Positions 9,093-18,042 are shown, numbered from the stretch's first letter. The stretch is DNA of 64,000 nt from Paenibacillus hamazuiensis (GCF_023276405.1 NZ_JALRMO010000001.1:3658001-3722000), one strand, 5' to 3'. The notes: generated by a model not told the origin, from the letters alone. Numbers and translations are program-made.

Positions 9093-9173
9093 GAAAAATC
9101 CTCCGTGTGACGCAGATGATAGCCTGCATTGCTAGGCGACCTGCGCCAAACAAATCATGGTTTTTACGCAGAT

Positions 9174-9213
9174 ATCCATATGTAATCGTTTACGTAAACG
9201 ATTACATATGGAT
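9174..9213. promoter_or_regulatory. Perfect 40-bp palindrome, LacI-type operator
   Basis: Twenty bases beginning ATCCATATGTAATCGTTTAC are followed at once by their exact reverse complement. The central TAATCGTTTACGTAAACGAT has the CG-rich centre usual for LacI-family operators. The site starts at the -10 element and covers the transcription start of lacI-fucI, so binding would block initiation. Confidence 0.85.
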
Positions 9214-9240
9214 TATAAAATATCCTGTTTTTTCCGTCAA
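9212..9240 (-). promoter_or_regulatory. Sigma-A promoter of lacI-fucI operon
   Basis: On the minus strand TTGACG (9240-9235) and TATAAT (9217-9212) are separated by 17 bases. The -10 box touches the 40-bp palindrome. Confidence 0.75.
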
Positions 9241-9278
9241 TCGTTAATTTTGGGTTAGTCCGGTGGGTTTTAAGGAAA

Positions 9279-9319
9279 AAAAGGACGCAAACTCGCCCGA
9301 TTCGCGGTTGCGTCCTTTT
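9279..9319 (-). terminator. Intrinsic terminator after the repeat-protein gene
   Basis: AAAAGGACGCAA pairs with TTGCGTCCTTTT; read on the minus strand the stem is followed by a run of T residues. It lies about 60 bp past the stop codon at 9378. Confidence 0.75.
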
Positions 9320-9377
9320 GCTATCGTTCCTCATATCCCGCCCAATGCCGGGAAGATAATCTCATCTACAGCCGGGC

Positions 9378-10577
9378 TTATTCGCCCGCGCGCACCGAGG
9401 AGGTTTGCTCCCGAAGCTGCCTTGCAGCGGCGATATTGTCGTAAAATTCCGGGCTGCCGCTGAGCAGCCAGTTGCGGTGGCGCTGCACCATTTCGTCCTG
9501 CTCCGGATTGCCGTACGGCCACGTTTCGCCGATTTCCTCGACGTAGTCTTTCATGAGCCAGATCATCGCGGCGGCCCATTGGCGCGTGCCGGTTACGGTC
9601 GGAACGAGCGGGTAATACTGGTCGTAAGCCGCGCGGATCAGCATATGAGCGACTTCCTGATAAATCCCCGGAACGTTCGCTTCATTCAGCTTTTCGGTGA
9701 TGTTTTCCGGCAGCTCCTTGTCGTCGGTGGATGCCCATTTTTCATACTCTTCAGAAGTAACCAGTCCCTGCTTCAAGGCAAACCACAGCTTCATCCGATC
9801 CAGCGCCGGGCGGAAGGAGGCAGGCACCGTCACGGTAAGCTCCGGGTTCGGCTCGTCCAGGCTGATGACGAACGATTCGCCGAATTTGCTGAGGCGTACG
9901 TTCCCCCGTACCCCGAGCCAACGGAGCGCAAGCAACGCATGCGTCCGCACCTTTGCATCCATTTCTTCGTTGCGGCAGATGCGGCGCAGCAGCTTCTCGC
10001 TGCGCACGTCGGGCAGCATGCAAAGCGTTCGTACGGCGGCAAGCACTCTTTCCGGCTGATCGATCCAGCCCTTTACTTTCTCCAGTATCTCGTCGAACGA
10101 TTCCTCCAGCAGCCAGTCCAGCTTAATAGGACGTCCCGCATAATCGGCAAGGCCGATCATCCCCTGCTGCCTGAGCGCCTCTTCTCCATGCTCGGCGACC
10201 AACCCATTGTATGCACTCTCGAGCTCCTCCGCCATTTCCGTAAACGTCGCTTTGTCGGAGGCGCTGACACCGTTCTTTTCCAGCACCGCACGCAGCCACT
10301 CCGACAGCGCGCGCGGGTTGTTCTGCCATATCATCATCGCAAACGTAAGCATATCGCGGTCGAATTCGACCCCTTCCTGCAAGCCGAAGCGAGCAAGTGC
10401 CGTCTGGGAATCCTCCTCTTTTCTCATCAAGCTCAAGGAGAGCACCAGGCCGTTCCATGCGTTGCCGTTCTGACGATCCTCCAGTATCGCGCGGTAAAAG
10501 CAAAAGGCCGCCGCACCGTAAGATTCCTGCTGCAAATATTGGCGGCCCAGCCCGCCGATGTCTCCATATTGACTCAT
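9378..10577 (-). CDS. TPR/HEAT-like helical repeat protein of unknown function
   Basis: 399 residues, not assigned to a named family. The first 45 residues look like a tetratricopeptide unit (LGRQYLQQESYGAAAFCFYR, NAWNGLVLSLSLM), and the middle (residues 165-215) like a HEAT or armadillo repeat (RTHALLALRWLG). The rest is predicted helical, acidic and soluble; no signal peptide or membrane segment is seen. Proteins of this kind usually act as scaffolds. It is monocistronic, with a terminator downstream and a possible attenuator in its upstream region. The upstream boundary is clear because MSQYGD follows a GGGGAG ribosome site. Confidence 0.75.
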   Translation of the reverse strand: MSQYGDIGGLGRQYLQQESYGAAAFCFYRAILEDRQNGNAWNGLVLSLSLMRKEEDSQTALARFGLQEGVEFDRDMLTFAMMIWQNNPRALSEWLRAVLEKNGVSASDKATFTEMAEELESAYNGLVAEHGEEALRQQGMIGLADYAGRPIKLDWLLEESFDEILEKVKGWIDQPERVLAAVRTLCMLPDVRSEKLLRRICRNEEMDAKVRTHALLALRWLGVRGNVRLSKFGESFVISLDEPNPELTVTVPASFRPALDRMKLWFALKQGLVTSEEYEKWASTDDKELPENITEKLNEANVPGIYQEVAHMLIRAAYDQYYPLVPTVTGTRQWAAAMIWLMKDYVEEIGETWPYGNPEQDEMVQRHRNWLLSGSPEFYDNIAAARQLREQTSSVRAGE

Positions 10578-10644
10578 TGTTCAATCTCCCCTGCAAAAAG
10601 TTGAAATGCGATATCACCAGTATACATTAACTGTACGGCAAATG

Positions 10645-10702
10645 AAAAACAACCGGGTTCATGATGCTTTAGGCCTTTGTTGCCCGGTTAAGAGCAACAA
10701 GG
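10645..10702 (-). promoter_or_regulatory. Overlapping alternative hairpins upstream of 9378-10577 (possible attenuator)
   Basis: Read on the minus strand, CCTTGTTGC pairs with GCAACAAAGG, while the overlapping AACCGGG pairs with CCCGGTT, which is followed by GTTTTT. The two stems share bases and exclude one another; the second looks like a weak terminator. It lies about 70-125 bases before the start codon of the repeat-protein gene. Confidence 0.35.
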
Positions 10703-10726
10703 TTCACTCCACTTGTTTGCCCACGC

Positions 10727-10916
10727 ATAAAGGAACTGAAGTGCGCTAAAATGGTCTTTTCTTGTGATTCGCCAAAAATAGAGGAACTACGGTGCTCTAT
10801 TGGTAAGTTTACCCATCCTTAAGCCAGTTTTTCCTTGATTTAACGAATTTCAATTCCTCTATTTTTTTGGGATATGCTCATATACCCGGAATTAGCGAAC
10901 GTCAGTTCCTTTAAGC
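10727..10916. repeat. Cluster of four copies of a roughly 25-bp motif, two in each orientation
   Basis: Copies at 10727-10752 and 10772-10803 (plus) and at about 10837-10870 and 10891-10916 (minus) share a core near AWAGAGGAACTGANGTNCGC. The second copy is itself a small hairpin (ATAGAG/CTCTAT). The rest of the 10618-10938 gap shows no gene. Confidence 0.55.
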
Positions 10917-10938
10917 TTGCACTTGCCTCTCGTTCTGT

Positions 10939-11566
10939 CGCTTGTACGCCCACAGCGCCTCCCGAGAGCTGGTTTTTCGCGCTCTCGGCTCGCTTTCACC
11001 CGGTCGTCGCGCGCCGAGAGGCGACTTTTCACGCTCTCGGCTCCCGGACCCCCGCTTGTACGCCCACAGCGCCTCCCGAGAGGCGGATTTTCCCGCTCTC
11101 GGATCGCTTTCGCCCGGTCATCACGCTCTGAGAGGCGACTTTTCACGCTCTCGGCGAGCGGACCCCGCTTGTTCGTCCACAGCGCCTCCCGAGAGCCGGT
11201 TTTTCGCGCTCTCGGATCACTTTCACCCGGTCATCACGCTCTGAGAGGCGGCTTTTCACGCTCTCGGCGAGCGGACCCCTGCTTGTACGTCCACAGTGCC
11301 TCCTGAGAGGCAGTTTTTCGCGCTCTCGGATCGACTTCGCCCGGGTGTTCCTCGCTGAGAGGCGACTTTTCACGCTCTCGGCTCCCGGACCGCCGCTTGT
11401 ACGCCCACAGCGCCCCCCGAGAGCCGGTTTTTCGCGCTCTCGGTTCGCCTTCGCCCGGTCAGCGCTCGCCGAGAGGCGGCTTTTCACGCTCTCGGCTCCC
11501 GGACCCCCCCGCTTGTACGCCCACAGCGCCTCCCGAGAGCCGGTTTTTCGCGCTCTCGGCTCGCTC
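10939..11566. repeat. Tandem array, six units of about 114 bp, two hairpins per unit
   Basis: Units begin CGCTTGTACGCCCACAGC at about 10939, 11053, 11166, 11280, 11394 and 11510; the last is partial. Each holds hairpin A (CCGAGAGC, T-rich loop, GCTCTCGG) and hairpin B (GAGAGGCGACTTTTCACG core closed by CTCTCGG), spaced 52 and 62 bp apart. The T run is in the loop rather than after the stem, so these are not ordinary terminators. No protein reading frame is conserved across units. The array lies just past the stop codon of the sensor kinase at 11594. A diverged array with the same period lies at 53002-53234. Confidence 0.9.
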
Positions 11567-11593
11567 TCAGCTGCCGCTTAGCCGCCGCCCGCT

Positions 11594-12970
11594 TCAGCTC
11601 GCTTCCCCACGCTCGTCCTTCTTGTAACGGTTCGGGATGATGACGCGGAACACCGAGCCTTGGCCAAGCTCGCTTTCCACCTCGATCCTGCCGTCGTGCG
11701 CTTCGACGAGCGCCTTGGCGATGCTGAGGCCGAGCCCGACGCCGCCGCTGAAGCGGGAGCGCGATTTGTCAGCCCGGTACAGCCGGTTGAACACGTACGG
11801 CAAATCCTCGGGGCCGATGCCGATGCCCGTGTCGGAGCAGAAGACGATCGTCGCGTCCTCGCTGTAGTTTACACCGAGAACGATACGCCCGCCTTCATGC
11901 GTATATTTGACCGCGTTGGATACGATGTTCGCCACAACCTGCACGAACTTGTCGCGGTCCACCTCGGCGTAACAGGGCACGTTCGGGTTATAAAATTCAA
12001 GTTTAACCCCCTTGCCTTTAGCCATCGATTGAAAATTGCGAAACACCCGCTCCACAAGCCGGACGATGTTGCTGCGCCGCGGATTGATCGTAAAGCGGGC
12101 CGCTTCCGCCTCGGACAGCCGCTCCATGTCGTTCATCAGCCGGCTAAGCCGGATCAATTCCTCGTAGATTTGCTCCAAATACTCCTGATTCATCTCGTAA
12201 ATGCCGTCGATCATCGCCTCGAGCTGCGACAAAATCGATGTGAGCGGCGTGCGCAGCTCGTGAGTGAGATCCTCCATCAGCTGGTGCCGCCAGTCTTCCT
12301 GCCGTTTCAGCTCGCGGGACAAATCGTTCAGCGTGAGCGCCAGCTGCCGCACCTCCTCCGGCCCCTTCACCGGCGCGAACACGCTGCGGTTGCCGAAGCG
12401 GATTTTCACCGCTGTCTCCTGCAGCTTAAGCAAATGGCGGGACAGCAGCTTCGCCGCAAAATAGCTGAAAAACACCGAGACGGCGGCGACGATGCCGAAC
12501 AGCCACTCCGAACGCGAGCGCATCGTCCGCCGATATGCCACGACGTTCGGGTCAAGCTCGCTGAGCGACCTCAGGTAACCCGCCTCCAACAGCCCGGCCG
12601 TCTCGCCTTTGGCCACGACGGCGAATTCCTGAACGACCATCTGCTTCTGGTCCGGCACGCGAACAAACATATCGAACCAGGGCGGGCCGCCCTTCTTCTC
12701 GCTGTATCGTATCAATATGCCGTACAGCGTCGCGCGGCGGCTGAGCCACATCGTCTGATCCTCGGTGAAAGGGCCGGATGTCAGCTGCTCATTCCGCATG
12801 TCATCCATCATTTTATAGGCGTTTACGGTGAGCTGCTCCCTCTGGTATCTTTCGAACATCGTTTCCCAGTTGAAATTGTAAACGAAAGCGATCACGCACA
12901 AAATCACCAGGAAAGCGCCTTCAAGCGTCAAAAAAAGGAGGACGTTCGTTTTGCGGAAAAACCGGCTCAT
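11594..12970 (-). CDS. Membrane sensor histidine kinase (EnvZ/BaeS type)
   Basis: 458 residues. A first membrane segment (LLFLTLEGAFLVILCVIAFV) and a second near 160-182 (WLFGIVAAVSVFFSYFAAKLL) enclose an extracytoplasmic sensor region of about 120 residues. HAMP follows, then the phospho-acceptor H box (LMEDLTHELRTPLTSILSQL), an N box (NIVSNAVKYTHEGG), DTGIGIG and GVGLGLSIAKALVEAH. It overlaps its response regulator by 4 bases. It stands at the end of the large ABC import locus and may control it, but a terminator separates the two, so this is inference. Confidence 0.94.
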   Translation of the reverse strand: MSRFFRKTNVLLFLTLEGAFLVILCVIAFVYNFNWETMFERYQREQLTVNAYKMMDDMRNEQLTSGPFTEDQTMWLSRRATLYGILIRYSEKKGGPPWFDMFVRVPDQKQMVVQEFAVVAKGETAGLLEAGYLRSLSELDPNVVAYRRTMRSRSEWLFGIVAAVSVFFSYFAAKLLSRHLLKLQETAVKIRFGNRSVFAPVKGPEEVRQLALTLNDLSRELKRQEDWRHQLMEDLTHELRTPLTSILSQLEAMIDGIYEMNQEYLEQIYEELIRLSRLMNDMERLSEAEAARFTINPRRSNIVRLVERVFRNFQSMAKGKGVKLEFYNPNVPCYAEVDRDKFVQVVANIVSNAVKYTHEGGRIVLGVNYSEDATIVFCSDTGIGIGPEDLPYVFNRLYRADKSRSRFSGGVGLGLSIAKALVEAHDGRIEVESELGQGSVFRVIIPNRYKKDERGEAS

Positions 12971-13686
12971 GTCATGTCCTGTTCCTTTCGCTCCGGTTCC
13001 GCGGCAAATTTATAGCCGGAGCCGACCATCGTCAAAATGTACCGCGGCTCGCGCGGGTCGGACTCGATTTTTTTGCGCAGGTTTTTCAGGTGCGTATCGA
13101 TGGAGCGGCTGTCCCCTTGAAAGCGGTACCCGAGCACCTGATACGTCAAATCGCTGCGGCTGAACAGCTTCCCTGGCTTCTGCGCGAGCACCGACAGCAG
13201 CTTGAACTCCGTCGTCGTCAAATTCGCATTTCGGCCATCCACAAGCGCCGAGCCGGCCTCCAGATTAACGACGAGCCGGCCCCGGTCGAACGTCAGCACG
13301 CTGCTCTCCGCTTTATCCGGCTTGTAATGGCTGACGCGCCTGAGCAGCGCATGTATGCGCGCGACGACCTCCTTGACGCGGAACGGCTTGACGATATAAT
13401 CGTCGGCACCCAGACCGAGACCGGCTATCGTATCGCTCTCCCGCGATTTGGAAGTGATCATGATGATCGGCACGACGGAGTGACGCCGGATTTCGCGGCA
13501 TACCTCTTCGCCGGGCAGCCCTTCGATCATCAGGTCGAGCAGCACGAGATCGTGCGGCCGCTCCTGAAACAGCCGCAGCGCCTCGTGCCCGTCCGACGTA
13601 TAATCGACGTCCCAGCCTTCGTTTTTCAAATAAGCGATAATGACTTCCCGAATCTTGGGTTCGTCTTCCACAAGTAAAATACGCAT
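12967..13686 (-). CDS. OmpR/PhoB-family response regulator
   Basis: 239 residues. The receiver domain has the acidic pair (LLVEDEPKIREV), phospho-acceptor in LVLLDLMIEGLPG, the conserved Thr/Ser in MITSKSRESD and the lysine in YIVKPFRVKE. The C-terminal winged helix shows LTTTEFKLLSVLAQKPGKLF and SRSIDTHLKNLRKKIESDPR. It overlaps the downstream kinase gene by 4 bases (ATGA), a clear cognate pair. Confidence 0.95.
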   Translation of the reverse strand: MRILLVEDEPKIREVIIAYLKNEGWDVDYTSDGHEALRLFQERPHDLVLLDLMIEGLPGEEVCREIRRHSVVPIIMITSKSRESDTIAGLGLGADDYIVKPFRVKEVVARIHALLRRVSHYKPDKAESSVLTFDRGRLVVNLEAGSALVDGRNANLTTTEFKLLSVLAQKPGKLFSRSDLTYQVLGYRFQGDSRSIDTHLKNLRKKIESDPREPRYILTMVGSGYKFAAEPERKEQDMT

Positions 13687-13775
13687 CGTCTTCCTCCGAA
13701 TCCGTTCCCGGAAGCGAAATAAGTTTTCGCTGTCCTCCTGCCCCTAGCAAGGGAACCCGATGATCCATGCAAGAG

Positions 13776-13801
13776 AAAATGCCTGACATCGCTGTCAGGC
13801 A
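13776..13801 (-). terminator. Intrinsic terminator at the end of the ABC import locus
   Basis: TGCCTGACA, four bases, TGTCAGGCA: a perfect 9-bp stem. Read on the minus strand it is followed by TTTTCTCTT. It lies 35 bp past the last permease stop and before the two-component genes. Confidence 0.8.
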
Positions 13802-13834
13802 ACACGACTACCTTCATATTACTTCAACGTTTCG

Positions 13835-14803
13835 TTACTCGACAAGCCCCGTCCGCTCGACTCCTTCGACGAACCATCGCTGCGTGAACGAATAGATGAT
13901 CAGCGGCGGCATGATGATGAGGAACGAGGCGGCCATTTTGATCGGCTCGGCGAAAATGCTCGGCCCCGACTGCTCTGCTTCCGCAGACAAAGACGCCGCA
14001 AGCCGCGACAGGCTGATCGACAGCGGCACTTCCTTGGAACTGAACATGAACATCGACGGGTAGTAAAAATCGTTCCAGTTCCAGACGAACGAGAACAGAA
14101 ACACCACGATGATCGCCGACGACGAAATCGGCAGCATCACGCGGAAGAAGACGCGGAATACGCTGGCGCCGTCGATTTTCGCGGCTTCCTCCAGCTCCTT
14201 CGGCAGCGTGCTGAAAAACTGCCGGAAGATGATGACGAACAGCGCGCCTTTAAGCCCGTGTCCGAAAATCGCCGGAATGATCAGCGGGTAATACGTGTTG
14301 ATCCAGCCGAAGTTTTTGAACATGATGATCATCGGCAAAATCGTCACCTGCGGAGGCATCAGAAACGTAAAGATCAGGCAGACGAACAGCGTCCTTTTGA
14401 ACGGGAATTCGAGCCTGGCAAACGCGTACCCCGCAATCGCGCACGATACGATTTGCAGCAGCGCCACGCTTAGGGAAACGGTTATGCTGATCGAAAACGC
14501 CGTGCCGTATTTGAGCAGCCGCAGCGCCTCCGAAAGGTGTCCGAAATAAAGCGACCGCGGCACCCAGATGACGGAAGGGTCCAGCAGGTTCGTCATGTCC
14601 TTCACCATCGTCGTCATCATGTACAAAATCGGCTTGACGTAAATAAACGCGGTGTCGATCAAAATCAAATACATGAACAGGCGGAAAATGAAACCTTTAT
14701 TGGCTTCTTTGCCAAGGAAAAAGTTTCTCGCCAGCACCAACCAGCGCTGCCAATCGATCGTTTCCCACCGCATGTTGCGGATTTCCTTAATGACTTTTTG
14801 CAT
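13835..14803 (-). CDS. Carbohydrate ABC transporter permease, MalG type
   Basis: 322 residues with six membrane segments in the binding-protein-dependent transport fold. The EAA loop reads ELEEAAKIDGASVFRVFFRV, the contact site for the ATPase. Topology and length fit MalG/AraQ-type subunits. It pairs with the MalF-type permease starting 15 bp upstream and is the last gene of the import locus. Because the locus also holds a second permease pair at 20491-22346 but only one ATPase and one recognisable binding protein, this pair may share the ATPase or use a binding protein encoded elsewhere. Confidence 0.92.
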   Translation of the reverse strand: MQKVIKEIRNMRWETIDWQRWLVLARNFFLGKEANKGFIFRLFMYLILIDTAFIYVKPILYMMTTMVKDMTNLLDPSVIWVPRSLYFGHLSEALRLLKYGTAFSISITVSLSVALLQIVSCAIAGYAFARLEFPFKRTLFVCLIFTFLMPPQVTILPMIIMFKNFGWINTYYPLIIPAIFGHGLKGALFVIIFRQFFSTLPKELEEAAKIDGASVFRVFFRVMLPISSSAIIVVFLFSFVWNWNDFYYPSMFMFSSKEVPLSISLSRLAASLSAEAEQSGPSIFAEPIKMAASFLIIMPPLIIYSFTQRWFVEGVERTGLVE

Positions 14804-14818
14804 ACGTCCTCTCCTTTC

Positions 14819-15685
14819 TTAACGTATTCTTTGCGACGCCCGGTTCGCCCGGGAGAAGAAATAAAAGATGATGCCGAGAAACAGCAGCACGATCATGAGA
14901 TAAATCCAGGCCAAGGCGCTCGACAGCCCGTAGTTGGTCGTATTGACCTTGGAGATGATCGGGTTGGACGGGAACGTAAACAAATCGACCACCGTGTAAA
15001 TCAGATTGAGCAAAATAAACGGCGTGAGACCGGGCAGCGTTATTTTCCAAAATGTCTCCCACGGGTCGGCTCCGTCGATGCGGGCCGCCTCGTACACCGA
15101 ATTCGATATCGTTTGCCGGCCGGCGAGGAAAATCAAAATTTGCACGCCGGAATACCAAAGCACAAGCACAAACGAGTTCAGCACGTTAATGACCGGAGCC
15201 GCCCAAGATTTGGGCAGGTAGCTTTCCGCATAAGCGGCGATTTGAAACTGCTCGACGAAAGCGAGTGCGCCTTCGCCCTGCGTAATGAATTCCTGAATGA
15301 TTTGTCCGGTGGAAAAAATGACCGGCAAAAAGAAAATCGCCCGGAACAGCCCCCTTCCCAAAAACCGCTGGTTCAGCAATATCGCGACAAGCATCGAAAA
15401 CACGACGATGACCGGGATCATCATGATCGCCTGCCGCAAAAACGGGATCAGATCGTTATACAGCAGACCGCCGTCGGCAAGCAATATTTCGCGGTAATAT
15501 TGGAAGCCGACGGGGGCGTATTCGACCCCGCTGGCCGTAATTTTGACCCGGTTGAAGCTCATATACAGCGAGTAGCCGAGCGGGAACAGCACGAAGGCGA
15601 GAAATCCGAAAGCCCACGGCGCGATGAAAATCGAGCCCTCCAGCTTGCGTATGGCAACGGCGCTCAAAAGCCGTCTGCGGCTCAT
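14819..15685 (-). CDS. Sugar ABC transporter permease, MalF/UgpA type
   Basis: 288 residues with six membrane segments (FGFLAFVLFPLGYSLYMSFN, IMMIPVIVVFSMLVAILLNQ, and others). The EAA loop is SVYEAARIDGADPWETFWKI. It overlaps the stop codon of the DUF5696 gene by 4 bases, so its translation is coupled to that exoprotein. This coupling is the best evidence that the DUF5696 and NHL/Yip1 proteins belong to the transport function. Confidence 0.92.
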   Translation of the reverse strand: MSRRRLLSAVAIRKLEGSIFIAPWAFGFLAFVLFPLGYSLYMSFNRVKITASGVEYAPVGFQYYREILLADGGLLYNDLIPFLRQAIMMIPVIVVFSMLVAILLNQRFLGRGLFRAIFFLPVIFSTGQIIQEFITQGEGALAFVEQFQIAAYAESYLPKSWAAPVINVLNSFVLVLWYSGVQILIFLAGRQTISNSVYEAARIDGADPWETFWKITLPGLTPFILLNLIYTVVDLFTFPSNPIISKVNTTNYGLSSALAWIYLMIVLLFLGIIFYFFSRANRASQRIR

Positions 15686-18042
15686 TTGCCTGCACCTCCC
15701 GGAATGACGATGAAATCTTGGGCGGGCACCGTGATGCCGCCTGCCGAATACGGCACCGTGTCATAGTTGACGATAATTTTTTTGCCGCCTTCGTACGTCG
15801 TTTCGTTGACCTTGGGCGCGAGGGTGCGGTGGCCGACGATAAACTTGCTTTGCACGTCGCCGAGCGCCTGGTTATAGCGCTGGTATTCCTCGACCGCCGT
15901 CGTCTCCCAATCGCGGTAGTTCAGGCTGTAATACCAGATCCAGTAAGCCCCCTTCATTTCGCGGGACTCCGCGCTGGTGAAAATAAACGACGGATGCGAG
16001 CCGTATTCGATGCTGCGTAAAAATTCGCCGCGGTACTGGTCTCGCATATTCGCCCATTCAGACGTATACGTGATGAGCCCGTGCAGTGCGATCTGCGCGA
16101 AAGGGATCGGCCGGTCGACAAACAGATCGTACGAATAGTCGTCCTCCATCCGGTGCATATGCTGCAGCTCGCCGATCTGGTAAAAATTAGGCCGCTCCGC
16201 CCTGACGCCGCCGAGCGTCTTCGCCGTTTTTTTCAAAATATTGCGGTACGTATTCATCGTTTCGGTGCGCGTGGACAAATAATCGTCGTTGAAGTCGCTG
16301 TTCAGGAAGCGGCCGATGCCGTCCTCGTAATAAATGCCGTCCGCGCCGAGCGATTTGTACTCCGCCAAGTCCTTCTCAATGACTTTTTCGGTAAACTTCG
16401 GGCTAACCAGCGTCACCATGTCCCCATTCGAATACGAGGGGAAATCGAGCACCTGACCGGCCAAATTGCGGAGGCCGTCATATCTTTCGTTGAAGCCGTC
16501 GCCGTCGTTGTTGTTCAGCGTGTAGTTCGCCCCCAAATAAACCGGGAACTGCAGCGAATGGGCGAACTGGATGAACTGCTTCATCCCCTCGTTGCCGCCG
16601 AGCCGCTTGTCGACCGGGAACAGTCCGCCAAACGAGCTGTAGCCATTCGTCTGCCAGCCGAGATAACCGATGTTCATCTTTTCGATGCCAAGACCGTAAA
16701 GGCGCTTGATCATCTCCATCGCTTCGGAGGTCGTCGTCGCCTTGATGTAGTTGTCCCAGAGCAGACCTTTCTTCAGGTCCGCCCCGATGATATCGACGAA
16801 CATCGGCAGCTTGCTGCCGGTCGTCTGCAGACGCTTAAGTCCTTTCTCCTTCATCAAATATTCGCGGTAACGGGAAGCCATGCCGACGTAATCGCTCGCA
16901 CCCGAGTCGAGCAGGAAATATTTCGTCACCCGCTGGCTTGCGGAGAACGGCTTTTTGCTGTAGGTGTAAAATCCGCTTTTCGCTTTTTTGCTCGTGTTTT
17001 GGAAAAACTTGATGCGGTACTGCAGCTCCGGAGTGACCCAGTTGTACGTTCCGTAAGCGCCTGACGGGGAGGCGAACAGCCTGGCATACTCCTCCCCTCC
17101 TTCCATGACGGCCAAAAACGCCTTATCGCCGGATTTCATGCCGAACACGGGCATCCGCGCGTTCAACCGGTTCGTCCGTTCCGAGAAAAAGGCCGCGTCG
17201 TTGCCGTAGATGGTTTCCCGGTATACGGATTTGTCTCCGGTGCGGTTTTCCTTAAAATCGATCAGCGCCCCGGAGCCGTCCGGAATGACGATATACCCTT
17301 CCTGGCCGGCCGACGGCTCGGCGCCGAACAGCGGATACACCTTCAGGTTAAGCAGGCTCAGCTTGCCTTCCTGGATGCCGCTGTCGACGACCTTTATTTC
17401 GACCGCATCGCCGTTCAGCGTCACCTCGACCGGGATTTTGAACCCGCTCGTCTTGAAGTTGAACGTCAGCTTGAAGCCGTTTGACGTCGTCTGAAATCCT
17501 TCGACAGCCCCTTTGTCCTCGATCAGGCTGACGATTTTCGGCTGCGACTTGAAGTTGGCCATGTCGATCAGTTCCACCATCGCCGGAGAGCGCAGATTGT
17601 TGCGCCACGTTCCGGTAATCGTCTCCTTGGACCAATATTCCGGATCCGGATACGACCGCCATACGTTGCCGTTCCGTTTATCCTCCACGATAAAATGCCC
17701 GGAAACGCTGTCCGCGAGCAGCTTCAGCTGGGCCGATTCGGCGGCCGGCTTGAACGCGGCGCTGCTTGGCAGATCGTTCGCGGCGCTGCCCGCGGTCGCC
17801 GCCGCTTGGGCCGCAGCCGCGGGGGCCGCCTGCGTGCCTGCCGCCGGCCGGGCCGCATTGCCGGCGGCCGGGGCGGCATTCTGCGCAGCGGGAGCGGCGC
17901 TTTCGGCGGCCGGCTTCTCCGGCTGGGCCGCCTGCGGGTCCGCCGCATTGATTGCGGCGCCGGACTGCCAGATGGCGGCACTGAGGCTGATTGCGGCGAC
18001 CAAACCGATCGTCGTCAAATAACGTATCGTTTTTCCATTCAT
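15682..18042 (-). CDS. Secreted DUF5696 protein, glycoside-hydrolase-like TIM barrel
   Basis: 786 residues. A signal-like segment (TTIGLVAAISLSAAIWQSGA) is followed by an Ala/Pro/Gln-rich linker to about residue 95 and then a beta-rich region. From about 400 the pattern is that of a retaining glycosidase barrel: MNIGYLGWQTNGYSSFGGLF, FPVYLGANYTLNNNDGDGFN, GADGIYYEDGIGRFLN. A beta sandwich closes the protein (KKIIVNYDTVPYSAGGITVP). I recognise the DUF5696 family of Paenibacillus import loci; catalysis has not been shown to my knowledge. Candidate acids are the E-D pair in YYEDGIG. It overlaps both flanking genes by 4 bases. Confidence 0.82.
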   Translation of the reverse strand: MNGKTIRYLTTIGLVAAISLSAAIWQSGAAINAADPQAAQPEKPAAESAAPAAQNAAPAAGNAARPAAGTQAAPAAAAQAAATAGSAANDLPSSAAFKPAAESAQLKLLADSVSGHFIVEDKRNGNVWRSYPDPEYWSKETITGTWRNNLRSPAMVELIDMANFKSQPKIVSLIEDKGAVEGFQTTSNGFKLTFNFKTSGFKIPVEVTLNGDAVEIKVVDSGIQEGKLSLLNLKVYPLFGAEPSAGQEGYIVIPDGSGALIDFKENRTGDKSVYRETIYGNDAAFFSERTNRLNARMPVFGMKSGDKAFLAVMEGGEEYARLFASPSGAYGTYNWVTPELQYRIKFFQNTSKKAKSGFYTYSKKPFSASQRVTKYFLLDSGASDYVGMASRYREYLMKEKGLKRLQTTGSKLPMFVDIIGADLKKGLLWDNYIKATTTSEAMEMIKRLYGLGIEKMNIGYLGWQTNGYSSFGGLFPVDKRLGGNEGMKQFIQFAHSLQFPVYLGANYTLNNNDGDGFNERYDGLRNLAGQVLDFPSYSNGDMVTLVSPKFTEKVIEKDLAEYKSLGADGIYYEDGIGRFLNSDFNDDYLSTRTETMNTYRNILKKTAKTLGGVRAERPNFYQIGELQHMHRMEDDYSYDLFVDRPIPFAQIALHGLITYTSEWANMRDQYRGEFLRSIEYGSHPSFIFTSAESREMKGAYWIWYYSLNYRDWETTAVEEYQRYNQALGDVQSKFIVGHRTLAPKVNETTYEGGKKIIVNYDTVPYSAGGITVPAQDFIVIPGGAGK

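Noticed and set aside
10939-11566. CRISPR array
   Set aside because: The period of 114 bp is too long, the repeats are not short and identical, and the stretches between hairpins are themselves repeated rather than unique spacers. No cas genes are near.
10874-11627. Overlapping arginine/serine-rich reading frames across the 114-bp array on both strands
   Set aside because: They are open only because the repeat has no stops in several frames; no ribosome sites, and the frames are not kept between units.
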